A stretch of DNA of 33,863 nt from Actinomycetota bacterium (GTDB lineage: Bacteria > Actinomycetota > Geothermincolia > Fen-727 > JAQUKT01). The stretch spans positions 1 to 33,863 of the forward strand of contig JAQUKT010000012.1 of NCBI GenBank assembly GCA_028718945.1. Reading direction: 5' to 3'. The translations under genes and the position numbers were made by a program. Position 1 is the stretch's first letter; each line of letters starts with the position of its first letter. Positions 15,940 through 24,561 of the stretch are shown here, in pieces. The notes below the pieces were generated by a model. It saw nothing but the letters and a program-made list of their open reading frames with translations, had not been told where the DNA came from and did no database searches.

Positions 15940-17040
15940 TCAAAAAAGAGCCCTCGAGTACTCCTCAGGTTCGAACGGTTTCAAATCGGAAAGCCCCTCA
16001 CCAATCCCCACATACGAAACTGGGATTCCAAGTTCCCGACCAATCGCCAGAACGACCCCCCCTTTTGCGCTACCATCCATCTTTGTAAGGGCAATGGAAC
16101 TTATATCAAGAGCACTCGAGAACATTCGTGCCTGATTGATTCCATTCTGTCCCGTCGTCGCGTCAATAACAAGTACCCCTTGAGCGCTAACTCCCTGCCT
16201 CTCCGCAACCCTCCACATCTTCGAAAGTTCATCCATCAGATTTTTCTTTGTGTGAAGCCTTCCGGCAGTATCAACTATCACCAGGTCGATCCCCTTCGCT
16301 TTCGCGCTTTTTACCGCGTCGAAAACAACCGCCGCCGGGTCTCCGCCAGCCTGATGCTTTACCACTGGGGCACCAACCCTCATCGCCCACATCTCCATTT
16401 GCTCAATCCCCGCTGCCCTGAAAGTATCCGCCGCGGCAAAAATTACTTTCTCGCCCTGTCTCTTTTTCATGTACCCGATCTTTGCAGCAGTGGTAGTCTT
16501 CCCGACCCCATTGACTCCAACCACAAAGAGGACACGAGGCTTTTCTCCTTGCTCTTCCGGGGTCTTCTCGATTTCTTTGAGCAGTTCCACGACCTCATCC
16601 CGGAAAGCCTGCTTGAGGTTCTCTATCTCAAAAGCTCCTTGAGCCTTGATTCTTTTCTTTGCACCTTCCACTATCGACAGGGCGCATTCCACTCCCGCGT
16701 CAGCCGCAATCAACGCTTCCTCAGCTTCAAGCCAGAACTCGGGGTCGACAGAGCTTATCTTATGAACTCTCCCGAAGGGAAGCAGAAGCATCCTCCTTGA
16801 CTTCGAAAGACCATCTTTGAGAGATTCGGAATCGCCATTCTCCTCTACTTCGGAACCCGAAGAGGGCAAATCGACAACCCCCGGCTCCATAGAAGAAACC
16901 TCCTCTATCTGAATAGAATCCCTTGCCAGCGCCTCCGACACTTCCGCACCATCATATTCAGGAGGGCAAGAAGCGGATTTCTTTTTCTTAGCCTTTTCGC
17001 TATTTTTCTCTTTTTGCTTTTTTTTGTCCCTTGAGCGCAT
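15940..17040 (-). CDS. ftsY: SRP receptor FtsY
   Basis: Membrane-associated GTPase receptor for the Ffh-nascent chain complex. The first ~100 residues are a charged linker: a lysine-rich start (MRSRDKKKQKEKNSEKAKKKK) and then an acidic stretch, which probably mediates membrane contact. The NG domain follows with FVVGVNGVGKTTTAAKIGY, DTFRAAGIEQMEMWA, VIVDTAGRLHTKKNLMDELSKM, IALTKMDGSAKGGVVLAIGRELGIPVSYVGIGE and DLKPFEPEEYSRALF, the conserved C-terminal end. At 366 residues it is complete. It lies 50 bases after smc, separated by palindromic repeat copy A. Confidence 0.95.
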   Translation of the reverse strand: MRSRDKKKQKEKNSEKAKKKKSASCPPEYDGAEVSEALARDSIQIEEVSSMEPGVVDLPSSGSEVEENGDSESLKDGLSKSRRMLLLPFGRVHKISSVDPEFWLEAEEALIAADAGVECALSIVEGAKKRIKAQGAFEIENLKQAFRDEVVELLKEIEKTPEEQGEKPRVLFVVGVNGVGKTTTAAKIGYMKKRQGEKVIFAAADTFRAAGIEQMEMWAMRVGAPVVKHQAGGDPAAVVFDAVKSAKAKGIDLVIVDTAGRLHTKKNLMDELSKMWRVAERQGVSAQGVLVIDATTGQNGINQARMFSSALDISSIALTKMDGSAKGGVVLAIGRELGIPVSYVGIGEGLSDLKPFEPEEYSRALF

Positions 17041-17050
17041 GTTGTTTTAG

Positions 17051-17082
17051 ATGGGGTCAGGTCTTGCAGGACCTGACCCCAT
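17051..17082. repeat. Palindromic element, minimal copy (copy A)
   Basis: Perfect 13-bp inverted repeat ATGGGGTCAGGTC/GACCTGACCCCAT around TTGCAG, sitting in the 50-base smc-ftsY gap. Its outer bases match the ends of the 81-bp copies at 28437 and 31920, so it looks like a deletion derivative retaining only the tips. No T-tract follows on either strand, so it is not a standard terminator. Confidence 0.85.
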
Positions 17083-17090
17083 TACCCTCT

Positions 17091-20000
17091 TTAGGCAACT
17101 TCCTGTTCAACCATCTGCGAAACAACCTTTGAAACGCCATCCTCCTGCATTGTTACCCCGTATATCACATCTGCGATTTCCATCGATCTTTTCTGATGAG
17201 TTATCAGAATCAACTGTGAGTCCTTCCTGAACTCCTTCACGAGCTCGAGGAAACGACTAAGGTTTACATCATCGAGTGCCGCTTCTACCTCGTCGAGGAA
17301 ATAAAACGGAGAGGGTCGAACTCTGAATAGCGCAAAGAAAAAAGAAATCGCAGTAAGAGCGGTTTCGCCGCCAGATAGCAGTGAGATTCGCCTCAACTTC
17401 TTCCCTTGGGGCTCCGCGAATATATCTATTCCAGAAGAAAGGACCTCAGAAGGCTCGGTAAGACGGATTTCCGCCCGACCGCCGGGGAAGAAAAACGAGA
17501 AAATCTCCTGAAAGTGCCGGTTCATTTCGTTAAGAGTATCGAGGATTCTTCTTTCTATCTGCCTGTCAATCTCGCGTATGACTCTCTTGAGCTGCGACTT
17601 TGCCCGCTCGATATCCTCGATCTGCTCTTTCAAGAATTCAAACTTTTCTTGAAGCCCCTGCTTTTCAAAAATTGCTTCCTGATTAACTGGTCCAATACCC
17701 TCGAGGCGTTCCTCGAGCATCCTAATCTTGTTTTCCAAATCTTCATCCGGTCTCATATCCTTGTATTGCTCAAGCGCCTGCTCCAAAGGAATGTGCAACT
17801 CATCAAGTATTTTCGAGGTGAGCTGCTCGGATTTGACCTTCAACTCGGTAAGAAGCAAGTCCTTCGAGTGGGATTCCTTACGCAGATCTTCCACCGACTT
17901 CGTTAGTTCTCCTGTTTTCAGGCGAACATTCTTCAGTTCGCTTGAAGCCCTCGCCGCTTTTTCATCGCCTTCCCTTAAAACATTGAGAATCCTTTCCCTT
18001 TCCGCGAATGCGAGTTCAACAAGGCGAGAATGAATTCTTTTTAATCTTTCTTCTTCGGAAACATGATCTTCTTCGAAGTGTTCGCCGGTCGAAGGAATAA
18101 CCGAAGCCTCTTCAAGTTCCGCCTTCCTTGCACGAGCAATTTCTATCTCCTTATTGATCGCCGCTTTCTCCTCTAACAACGAACGCGCATTGATTTCGAG
18201 GGTCTCGTATTCCCTGCGTGCTTCCTCGAGCCTTCCATTTACCGACGAACCCTCTTCCTCGAGAACATCTATCTTCGAGCATATTTCATCATAATCCTTG
18301 CCCTCGAGAATCGTTCCCCCTCTGACTCCAGCCGATAAATACTCATTCAATGCCATGCACGCGTTGAAATCACCCGTAACATGCCTGAGGAAAGACCACT
18401 CCTGCTGCCTCTCCTGACCAAGTTCTCTCAAACAGCGAACCACATCGGAAAAATGTAAGTTCAAGCCTTCGAGCCTGAGATTTAGATTGTCTATTTCTTC
18501 CCTGACAGTCTCGAGCCTTCTTTCCTGAGATTCCCTGCGAGAAGCAGTTGCCTCCATTTGCGCCGGGGCAACCGTAGAGCTACCACCCTTTATGAGGGTC
18601 CCGGACGAAACCACATCTCCATCATGAGTGATGAACACCATTCCCGGATACTCTTCCGCCTTCGAAAAAGCCTGTTCAACTCCATCTACGATGTAAACAT
18701 TGCAAAATATTGCATCCAAGGCGTCGTTGAATATCTCAGGAGCCCTTATGACATCGCGTGCCATCACACAGTTATCTAAAACGGCGCCTCTTTGTCCTTC
18801 AATCCCCGAGCCAACATGCCCCTTGAAGAACAAAGAAATTCCAAGTTTGTTGCTCTTCAAGTATTTGATCGACTGCAAAATAGCGTCAGGGTAAGGCGCG
18901 GCAATTGCCCATGCCCAAGGACCAAGAAAACCAAGTATTGCCTTCTCATAACCTGACTCAATCTCAAGATGAAAAGCCAAAGGACCAAAAAGTTCGCCAT
19001 CTGTTGGGTTTTCCTTGAGAAGTTCCTCGGTGGCATTGGCAACCGTCCAGTTCAAAGTATCGAGCTCGGAAAAGATCGAAAGTCTTGAAACAAGTGCCGC
19101 CTGCTCCACCTCGAGCGAAACCTTGTCGAGAAAAGCCCTCTGTCTTTGCTCCTCGATTGCAGCAAGGTCGGTTATGAGAGAATCAATTTTTCCGGAAAGT
19201 TCACCCAGATGCGCTTCCCTTTTTCCGATTTCCTCTCTCAGGATAGCTTCTTTCTCTGCCAAACTGGCGCGTTCATCCCCTTTGACTTTTGAAACAAATC
19301 TAACTGAATCACCAAAGCCCTGCGAGGAAAGCATTTCCCTTTTCGCCTCAAGTGCTGCCTTCTCTTTTGTTATTTCCCTCTCCTTGCAGGAAAGCCCATC
19401 GATTTTTTCCTTGAGAAACTCCCTCCGCTTGACAATCTCCGAAAGTCTTTCCTCGAGCGAAAAAAGGCTCCTTTCCTTTTCCAAAAGCCTTCTGAAAACC
19501 ATCTCTATCCTATCTTCTCCCCTGTCCCTACTCTCAGAATCCCTTTCCCGCGCCATGAGAAGTGACTTCAAACGTTCATGAGCCGAGACCAGGCGATAAG
19601 ATAATTCTCTGAGTTCATGCTCTCTTGAACGCCACTCATCCTCGATATTCTCAACTTCTCTCCCACGTGAAGACAACTCTTCAAGCTCCCCAATGAGACG
19701 GGTCAGCTCCTCGGATATTTTTCGCTGTTCATTCTCGTACCTTTCCTGCTCATCCTTACATGCCCTGAACTCAAAGACTGCAAGCATCGCCTCGGAACGG
19801 GTAAGCTCGTGGATGATTCCCTCGTATTCTTCAAGCCTCTGTGCCTGACGGTCGAGTGGCCTGAGTTGCCTTTTTACCTCTTTGATGACCTCATTTATTC
19901 GAACATATTCACTCTCGATTTTCTCAAGTCTCCGGAGTGCCTTCTCCCTTCGCATACGATATTTTGATAGACCGCCAGCTTCCTCGATATACATACGCCT

Positions 20001-20468
20001 TTCCTCCGGCCTCAAAGAAAGGATTTCATCGAGATTGCCCTGTGTAACAACAGAATTCAGAGATTTTCCAAATCCCGCATCAGAAAGCAATTCCTGAATA
20101 TCAAGCAACCTGCACGAGCAGTCGTTCAAGCGGTATTCGCTCTCGCTTCCCCTAACCACATTTCGTGAAATAAATACCTCATAGTTGTCAATAGGAAAGT
20201 CCTTGTTCGAGTTGTCAAGCGTCAGGGTAACTTCAGCCATGTTGGAGGGTCTCACATGAGCGCTTCCACTAAAGATTACATCGTCCATGCGATTGCTCCT
20301 GAGAGAGGACGGACTCTGCTCCCCCAAAACCCACATTATCGAGTCCGCAAGATTGCTTTTCCCCGAACCGTTAGGACCGACGATTACAGTTATACCAGGT
20401 TCAAACTCGAGCGTTGTTTTCCTCGCGAAAGATTTGAAGCCTCTCAGAGTCAATGATTTCAGATACAA
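17091..20468 (-). CDS. smc: Chromosome segregation protein SMC
   Basis: Condensin ATPase that organises and segregates the chromosome with ScpA/ScpB. N-terminal Walker A GPNGSGKSNL (residues 31-40), then MWVLGEQSPSSLRSNRMDDVIFSGS. Two long coiled coils flank a hinge at about residues 480-650 (GPLAFHLEIESGYEKAILGFLGPWAWAI.. ending near DGDVVSSGTLIKGGS). The C-terminal head has LLSGGETALTAISFFFALF (signature) and FYFLDEVEAALDD (Walker B). At 1125 residues it is slightly short of the usual 1150-1190. The start is TTG at 20468, giving the canonical YLKSLTLRGFKSFA; ribosome site weak. It lies in the rnc-smc-ftsY order. Confidence 0.95.
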   Translation of the reverse strand: MYLKSLTLRGFKSFARKTTLEFEPGITVIVGPNGSGKSNLADSIMWVLGEQSPSSLRSNRMDDVIFSGSAHVRPSNMAEVTLTLDNSNKDFPIDNYEVFISRNVVRGSESEYRLNDCSCRLLDIQELLSDAGFGKSLNSVVTQGNLDEILSLRPEERRMYIEEAGGLSKYRMRREKALRRLEKIESEYVRINEVIKEVKRQLRPLDRQAQRLEEYEGIIHELTRSEAMLAVFEFRACKDEQERYENEQRKISEELTRLIGELEELSSRGREVENIEDEWRSREHELRELSYRLVSAHERLKSLLMARERDSESRDRGEDRIEMVFRRLLEKERSLFSLEERLSEIVKRREFLKEKIDGLSCKEREITKEKAALEAKREMLSSQGFGDSVRFVSKVKGDERASLAEKEAILREEIGKREAHLGELSGKIDSLITDLAAIEEQRQRAFLDKVSLEVEQAALVSRLSIFSELDTLNWTVANATEELLKENPTDGELFGPLAFHLEIESGYEKAILGFLGPWAWAIAAPYPDAILQSIKYLKSNKLGISLFFKGHVGSGIEGQRGAVLDNCVMARDVIRAPEIFNDALDAIFCNVYIVDGVEQAFSKAEEYPGMVFITHDGDVVSSGTLIKGGSSTVAPAQMEATASRRESQERRLETVREEIDNLNLRLEGLNLHFSDVVRCLRELGQERQQEWSFLRHVTGDFNACMALNEYLSAGVRGGTILEGKDYDEICSKIDVLEEEGSSVNGRLEEARREYETLEINARSLLEEKAAINKEIEIARARKAELEEASVIPSTGEHFEEDHVSEEERLKRIHSRLVELAFAERERILNVLREGDEKAARASSELKNVRLKTGELTKSVEDLRKESHSKDLLLTELKVKSEQLTSKILDELHIPLEQALEQYKDMRPDEDLENKIRMLEERLEGIGPVNQEAIFEKQGLQEKFEFLKEQIEDIERAKSQLKRVIREIDRQIERRILDTLNEMNRHFQEIFSFFFPGGRAEIRLTEPSEVLSSGIDIFAEPQGKKLRRISLLSGGETALTAISFFFALFRVRPSPFYFLDEVEAALDDVNLSRFLELVKEFRKDSQLILITHQKRSMEIADVIYGVTMQEDGVSKVVSQMVEQEVA

Positions 20469-20539
20469 CTTGCCATCCCGGTTTTGTTCTCTTTGTTTAC
20501 TTGCAAATTATCATTCATTCGCGTTCTGGAAGATTATTT

Positions 20540-21514
20540 CTATGAACATTCCCCGATACCTTCCCACGCAATTGAAGCAGCCCCAACGACTCCGGCTTCG
20601 CGCCCGAGAGTACTGAGGCAAACATTTGCGTCCCTAACCAGAAAATCGTTCCCGTTCTCTCTAACCGCCTTCCTTACATCATTGATAAACAAATGTCCGG
20701 AAGCCGACATCCCTCCACCGAGAACCACCATCTCCGGGTCGAAAATGTGTATAAGACTCGCGATTCCAATACCGAGATATCGGGAAACTCTTGAGAATGC
20801 CTCACATGCCACCGAATCGGATTCATCGGCGGCAAGAGAAATTGCCTCTCCATCTATTTTCTCAATCTCTCCGCCGGAAATCTTCCAGAGAAGAGAGTTT
20901 TTGTCCATCTTAGCAAGCGCTATTGCTTCCCTCTTGAGCGCGGTTCCAGAAGCCAGGGATTCAAGGCATCCCCGTCTCCCACACCCACATAGAGGACCGT
21001 CAGGATCAACTGCCACGTGCCCGAATTCTGCTGCTGTCCCGCGAAAGCCCCTGTATATCTTTCCGTCAATACATATCCCGCCACCAATCCCGGTGCCAAG
21101 AGTCAGGTAGATAAAGTCAGCAACTCCCTTGGCAGCACCCGCAAGTTTTTCTCCCAAGCACGCGGCATTCGCATCATTATCAAGGAAAACAGGAAACCCT
21201 GTTCTTTCTGAAACGATTCTTCTCAGTGGAACCTCTCTCCATGCAATATTTGGAGACTCCACAACAATACCATTCTCGTGGAGGATGAAGCCCGCGACTC
21301 CAAGACCGACTGCAGCCGGCTTGAGATTCGCCTCATTTGCACTTTTCAACCCCTCGCTTACGAGCATGGCCAGCTGGTCAATCATTTTTTTTTCGCTGTC
21401 AAAGGGTGAGCGTCTCTCTAAGCTTTCAAGAATCCTTCCCTCTACGTCCACTATACCGAGTGTAAGTTTTGCCCCGCCAACGTCCACACCTAAGACGCAT
21501 CTGGTCCGTTCCAA
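20540..21514 (-). CDS. ROK-family sugar kinase (glucokinase-like)
   Basis: ROK kinase that phosphorylates glucose or a related sugar with ATP. The N-terminal phosphate loop is VLGVDVGGAKLTLGIVD, the catalytic region FLDNDANAACLGE, then TLGTGIGGGICIDGKIYRG, and the ROK zinc motif GHVAVDPDGPLCGCGRRGCLES is intact. DPEMVVLGGGMSASG follows. There is no N-terminal helix-turn-helix, so it is a kinase rather than a ROK repressor. At 324 residues it is complete. The TTG start at 21514 abuts the rnc stop, with GGAGG 8 bases upstream. Its place between rnc and smc is unusual; substrate cannot be assigned, glucokinase being the usual guess. Confidence 0.88.
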   Translation of the reverse strand: MERTRCVLGVDVGGAKLTLGIVDVEGRILESLERRSPFDSEKKMIDQLAMLVSEGLKSANEANLKPAAVGLGVAGFILHENGIVVESPNIAWREVPLRRIVSERTGFPVFLDNDANAACLGEKLAGAAKGVADFIYLTLGTGIGGGICIDGKIYRGFRGTAAEFGHVAVDPDGPLCGCGRRGCLESLASGTALKREAIALAKMDKNSLLWKISGGEIEKIDGEAISLAADESDSVACEAFSRVSRYLGIGIASLIHIFDPEMVVLGGGMSASGHLFINDVRKAVRENGNDFLVRDANVCLSTLGREAGVVGAASIAWEGIGECS

Positions 21515-22282
21515 CTACTCTTCCTCCTCGATCCAGCCAAGTCCCTTCAACGCGGCTCGCGCCACACGCTGCTCGGCTTCCTTCTTCGAAGCACCCTTCA
21601 CGGGTCCAAAGCGTTTGCCTGCCACATCAACTGTCGAGTAGTAAATTCTTTCGTGATCAGGACCCTCATGGGACACATAATATTCCGGAACATGCCCGGT
21701 ATGCTTGACGGAAAGCTCCTGGAGAATGCTCTTGAAATCGAATGGCTCATGTTCCTTGAAACTTCCCTTGACCTTCCCCAAAACAGACACAACTACCCTC
21801 GACGCCTCCTCGAATCCCCCGTCAAGATATAAAGCGCCAATGAGAGCCTCGAATGCACCGGCAAGAATGGACCTTTTTTGCCTGCCGCCTGTTATCTCCT
21901 CTCCCCTTCCAACAAGAATGACTCGGTCGAGCCCTACGGCAAGTGCAGCTTTTGCCAGTGTCGCTCCCCTAACAAGTGATGCCCGGAACCTTGTAAGCTC
22001 TCCCTCTTGAACCTGAGGAAAATAATCAAATAGCGCATGTGAAACAATCAATTCAATAACGGAGTCACCCAAAAACTCGAGCCTTTCGTTTGATTCGTTT
22101 GCGGGGAGACCCTTCTCGTTCACGTATGAAGAGTGTGAAAGCGCATTAGTAAGTAGCAAGGGGTCGGTAAAATTATAACCAATGTTATTCTGTAGAGTAA
22201 CTATGTTTTCATCAAAGTCTTCCAAATTATCCAAGTGCTCCATTCCATAAATACGGTTGCATTCGATCGACGATCCATCCAC
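21515..22282 (-). CDS. rnc: Ribonuclease III
   Basis: Double-strand-specific endonuclease for rRNA and mRNA processing. The catalytic domain has NALSHSSYVNE, the signature ERLEFLGDSVIELIVS, GELTRFRASLVRG and LAGAFEALIGALYLDGGF. The C-terminal dsRNA-binding domain runs from about residue 180 (FKSILQELSVKHTGHVPEYYV .. GASKKEAEQRVARAALKGLG). The GTG at 22282 gives 255 residues; Met14 (ATG 22243) is a possible later start and neither has a strong ribosome site. A 10-bp stem-loop lies immediately upstream (22291-22334). It abuts the ROK kinase gene. Confidence 0.95.
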   Translation of the reverse strand: MDGSSIECNRIYGMEHLDNLEDFDENIVTLQNNIGYNFTDPLLLTNALSHSSYVNEKGLPANESNERLEFLGDSVIELIVSHALFDYFPQVQEGELTRFRASLVRGATLAKAALAVGLDRVILVGRGEEITGGRQKRSILAGAFEALIGALYLDGGFEEASRVVVSVLGKVKGSFKEHEPFDFKSILQELSVKHTGHVPEYYVSHEGPDHERIYYSTVDVAGKRFGPVKGASKKEAEQRVARAALKGLGWIEEEE

Positions 22283-22290
22283 TCAAGAGC

Positions 22291-22334
22291 GTTCCGCTCC
22301 CTTACGAATACGGTAGAAACCTTTGGAACGGAAC
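22291..22334 (-). promoter_or_regulatory. Stem-loop immediately upstream of rnc
   Basis: On the minus strand GTTCCGTTCC pairs with GGAGCGGAAC to form a 10-bp stem with one G-U wobble and a 24-base loop, ending 8 bases before the GTG start of rnc. In E. coli and other bacteria RNase III cleaves a stem in its own leader, which lowers its own synthesis; this element is in the right place for that. Inference from position and structure. Confidence 0.5.
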
Positions 22335-22399
22335 ACTAAGTCTCCGATATCTCATTAGCATCCCTCAATGCCCTGTTGGTCTTATTTTATTGAAATCTA

Positions 22400-23476
22400 C
22401 TACTTCGGCACATCGGGAAGCTCGAGCGCTGAGAGCAGGGAATCAAGCATTATTCTTTTTCTTATGAAAAACCTTATCCTTTCAATTTTCTTTACGCTGC
22501 TCACCTTTTGCCTTGAAATCGCATCCTCCACCATCTCCACAGCAGTAGCAGTGTCATGTTTGACCACCACTATAGGAACGCCAAGTTCAGATGCCTGGGC
22601 AATAATAGCGGGCGACGGTCTCAAACCACCTGTAAGTATGATACATTTCGTCGGCGTTGAAAGAGCGGCAAGTTGAATGTCAGACCTGTCACCGCCTGTA
22701 ATGACAACCTTGTTTTCCCTCCTTCTAAAAAGCTCGAGAGCCTGTCTTTCTCCCATTGCCCCAACCATCATGGTTTCAATAAGTTCTTCACACCTGTCTT
22801 CAGCGCAAACAACTTCCCCCTCGAGGAAAGAAACAAGATCATTGATGGTGATTGACCTCAAGACATTATCTACCGGTATATATCCGAAAAACTGAATGCC
22901 TTCTTCCGCAAGGAATCGCGACATGAGATTTCGGACAAACTCCTCACGACCTTCCGGAACCCAGTTCAGTATTACGCCAAGAAAGCTCCCCCCGAAACGG
23001 TCGCGCGCAGAAAGTATCCTGTCAGCCATCACCTCCTCATCAAACGTTTCAAGAAGCAGAACCTTTGAGCCAAGGAGCGCGGCAATCTCTGGAGCGGAAA
23101 GCCCAAGGATTTTCCCCTGACTGAGATCCATGGGACCCTCGACAAAGACCACGTCATTCTTGCTCGATAACTTTCGGTGGACATTCGAAAGACGCCTTCC
23201 TGTGTTATCCGGCCTTTTCCTCATGTACCTCGAGATGGTCAAACGAGTGAGATGGAATAGGGTCATTTCATCTGATTTTTCGCTCAATTCGAGAACCTGC
23301 CTTGCAAATATCGCATCCGGGTCTATCTTCCCATTATCAGTTTTGATGGGGTATCCACCAACAGGCTTCATATAGCCGATCGTGTATCCCCGGCTCTTGA
23401 GTTCCAGAGCAAGACCCATCAATATTGTAGTCTTACCGGAATAGTTTTCAGAGGACACCGTAAGCAGGGTTACCAA
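22400..23476 (-). CDS. BioD-like/DRTGG-domain protein (phosphotransacetylase N-terminal type)
   Basis: A P-loop protein resembling the N-terminal half of long phosphotransacetylases (COG0857), here without the acetyltransferase domain. Residues 1-210 are BioD/CobB-like: TVSSENYSGKTTILMGLALELKSRG (P-loop), GYMKPVGG, DVVFVEGPMD, VLLLETF and FLGVILNWVP. Residues 210-325 form a DRTGG domain, ending KVVITGGDRSDIQLAAL and KCIILTGGLRPSPAII. The 358 residues are complete. The start is TTG at 23476 with GGAG nine bases upstream. Such proteins often sit near acetate or regulatory genes and may act as sensors, but no pta or ackA is nearby and the role is unknown. Confidence 0.82.
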   Translation of the reverse strand: MVTLLTVSSENYSGKTTILMGLALELKSRGYTIGYMKPVGGYPIKTDNGKIDPDAIFARQVLELSEKSDEMTLFHLTRLTISRYMRKRPDNTGRRLSNVHRKLSSKNDVVFVEGPMDLSQGKILGLSAPEIAALLGSKVLLLETFDEEVMADRILSARDRFGGSFLGVILNWVPEGREEFVRNLMSRFLAEEGIQFFGYIPVDNVLRSITINDLVSFLEGEVVCAEDRCEELIETMMVGAMGERQALELFRRRENKVVITGGDRSDIQLAALSTPTKCIILTGGLRPSPAIIAQASELGVPIVVVKHDTATAVEMVEDAISRQKVSSVKKIERIRFFIRKRIMLDSLLSALELPDVPK

Positions 23477-23569
23477 GGCACCCAGCTCCCATTAGAATTA
23501 CTATTCATCAAGCAAAAATCGCAAATCAAAAGTCCACCAAAACCAATTTTGCTCATTCGCACCGAATTC

Positions 23570-23597
23570 ATTGAATCCAAGGGAAAAGAAGCGTCAA
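23570..23597 (-). promoter_or_regulatory. Candidate promoter for the DRTGG gene
   Basis: Minus strand: -35 TTGACG (23592-23597), 16-base spacer, -10 TTCAAT (23570-23575), immediately after the rpmF stop and about 95 bases before the TTG start at 23476. The -10 matches four of six positions. Confidence 0.3.
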
Positions 23598-23604
23598 AAA
23601 TAGC

Positions 23605-23781
23605 CTACTCCACCTCGAAAATCTGTTTTCCGTTGTAATAGCCACATTCCCTGCATACCCTGTGTGGAAGTTTCGGCTTATGGCACTGCGGGCATTCCAC
23701 AACAGTCGGGGTTTTTGCTTTGAAGTGCGCCCTTCTTGAATCTCTTCTTGTTTTTGAAACTCTTCTTTTCGGAACAGCCAT
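23605..23781 (-). CDS. rpmF: 50S ribosomal protein L32
   Basis: A 58-residue protein starting [20 protein letters not shown], the universal L32 start, with a zinc ribbon formed by CPQCHKPK and CRECGYYNG; four cysteines make this the zinc-binding form. It ends GKQIFEVE-stop. The ATG at 23781 has AAGGGG six bases upstream. A longer overlapping frame at 23568-23834 is a shadow. The gene follows yceD by about 100 bases, the classic yceD-rpmF pair. Confidence 0.96.
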   Translation of the reverse strand: MAVPKRRVSKTRRDSRRAHFKAKTPTVVECPQCHKPKLPHRVCRECGYYNGKQIFEVE

Positions 23782-23882
23782 AAATTACCCCTTCTCTCTT
23801 TACACAAAAACAACTGATAGTACATAACTGCCAATAAGAAGTCCCACCACTAATTCTTTGAAATTTACTCGAAACATGAAAG

Positions 23883-24434
23883 TCATCCCTGCCTCAAACG
23901 TTTCGCGATTTCTTTTAGTGGCTCGAGGCGGACATCAACCTGCTTCCTCTCGCAATGGCATTCCCCCTCATTGAGATTAGCTCCACATACCGGGCAGAAT
24001 CCGCGACACCCCTCGGAACAAATCCTCTTCACCGGAAGAGAGAGGCAAAGAGAATCCCTCAAAATCGGCAGAAAATCAAGGATTCCGTCAGCTATCAGAT
24101 AATCATCGGTAGAAAATCCTTCCGTTTTCTCATCAGAAGGAGAAAGAAGAACATGCTCACAAATCCTGATACTGAACTCAAAAGGGAACTCCTCGAGGCA
24201 CCTCGAGCAGATAAGAGCTACTTTTCCTGCTACATCTCCATCTACCGATACCCCACCGAGAATACGCTTGAGTTCAATGTCCCAGCGAACACTTTCCCCC
24301 TCCGAGAGCAGAAGTTCATATCCCTCCTCAACCTGGATACCAGCATTTCCCCTCAAGTGCCTCTCCTCGCCTACTTCGGGAAGTTCCTCTTCTATATCAA
24401 CTCTAAATTTACCGAAATCAAAATCTCTTTCCAT
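23883..24434 (-). CDS. yceD: YceD family protein (DUF177)
   Basis: Conserved protein paired with rpmF in most bacteria; implicated in 23S rRNA accumulation or ribosome assembly, with exact activity unknown. The diagnostic part is GKVALICSRCLEEFPFEFSIRICEHVLL with one CxxC, followed by the acidic segment DDYLIADGILDFLPILRDSLCLSLPVKRICSEGCRGFCPVCGANLNEGECHC, giving a second cysteine cluster. At 183 residues it is complete. ATG at 24434 with a modest AAAGGC site. It probably begins a transcript, since a terminator lies at 24514-24538 upstream. Confidence 0.88.
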   Translation of the reverse strand: MERDFDFGKFRVDIEEELPEVGEERHLRGNAGIQVEEGYELLLSEGESVRWDIELKRILGGVSVDGDVAGKVALICSRCLEEFPFEFSIRICEHVLLSPSDEKTEGFSTDDYLIADGILDFLPILRDSLCLSLPVKRICSEGCRGFCPVCGANLNEGECHCERKQVDVRLEPLKEIAKRLRQG

Positions 24435-24451
24435 TGCCTTTGCCCCATCTT

Positions 24452-24477
24452 ATGAATGACTCCAACGCTCCATTCAT
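24452..24477. promoter_or_regulatory. Inverted repeat in the yceD promoter gap
   Basis: Perfect 7-bp arms ATGAATG and CATTCAT with a 12-base spacer, 18 bases upstream of the yceD ATG and downstream of the preceding terminator. It could be an operator or a short leader hairpin; no partner regulator is known. Confidence 0.25.
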
Positions 24478-24513
24478 GCCTGCGACGTTTTCACAGGCAA
24501 AACAAGTTGAATG

Positions 24514-24538
24514 AAAAAATACCCCGGCTCATCCGGGG
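24514..24538 (-). terminator. Rho-independent terminator after the DivIVA-like gene
   Basis: Minus strand: 6-bp GC stem CCCCGG/CCGGGG with a 5-base loop followed by TATTTTTT. It lies 24 bases past the stop of the gene at 24562 and ends the recG-rsmD-coaD-coiled-coil transcript. Confidence 0.88.
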
Positions 24539-24561
24539 AGGCATGACTTTCAAGATAATGG

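Noticed and set aside
17051-17082. Terminator between smc and ftsY
   Set aside because: The stem is strong but no T-tract follows on the minus strand, and the sequence matches the tips of the dispersed repeats.
23568-23834. Minus-strand 88-codon frame
   Set aside because: It is a shadow frame; the true gene here is rpmF (23605-23781), identified by its complete L32 sequence.
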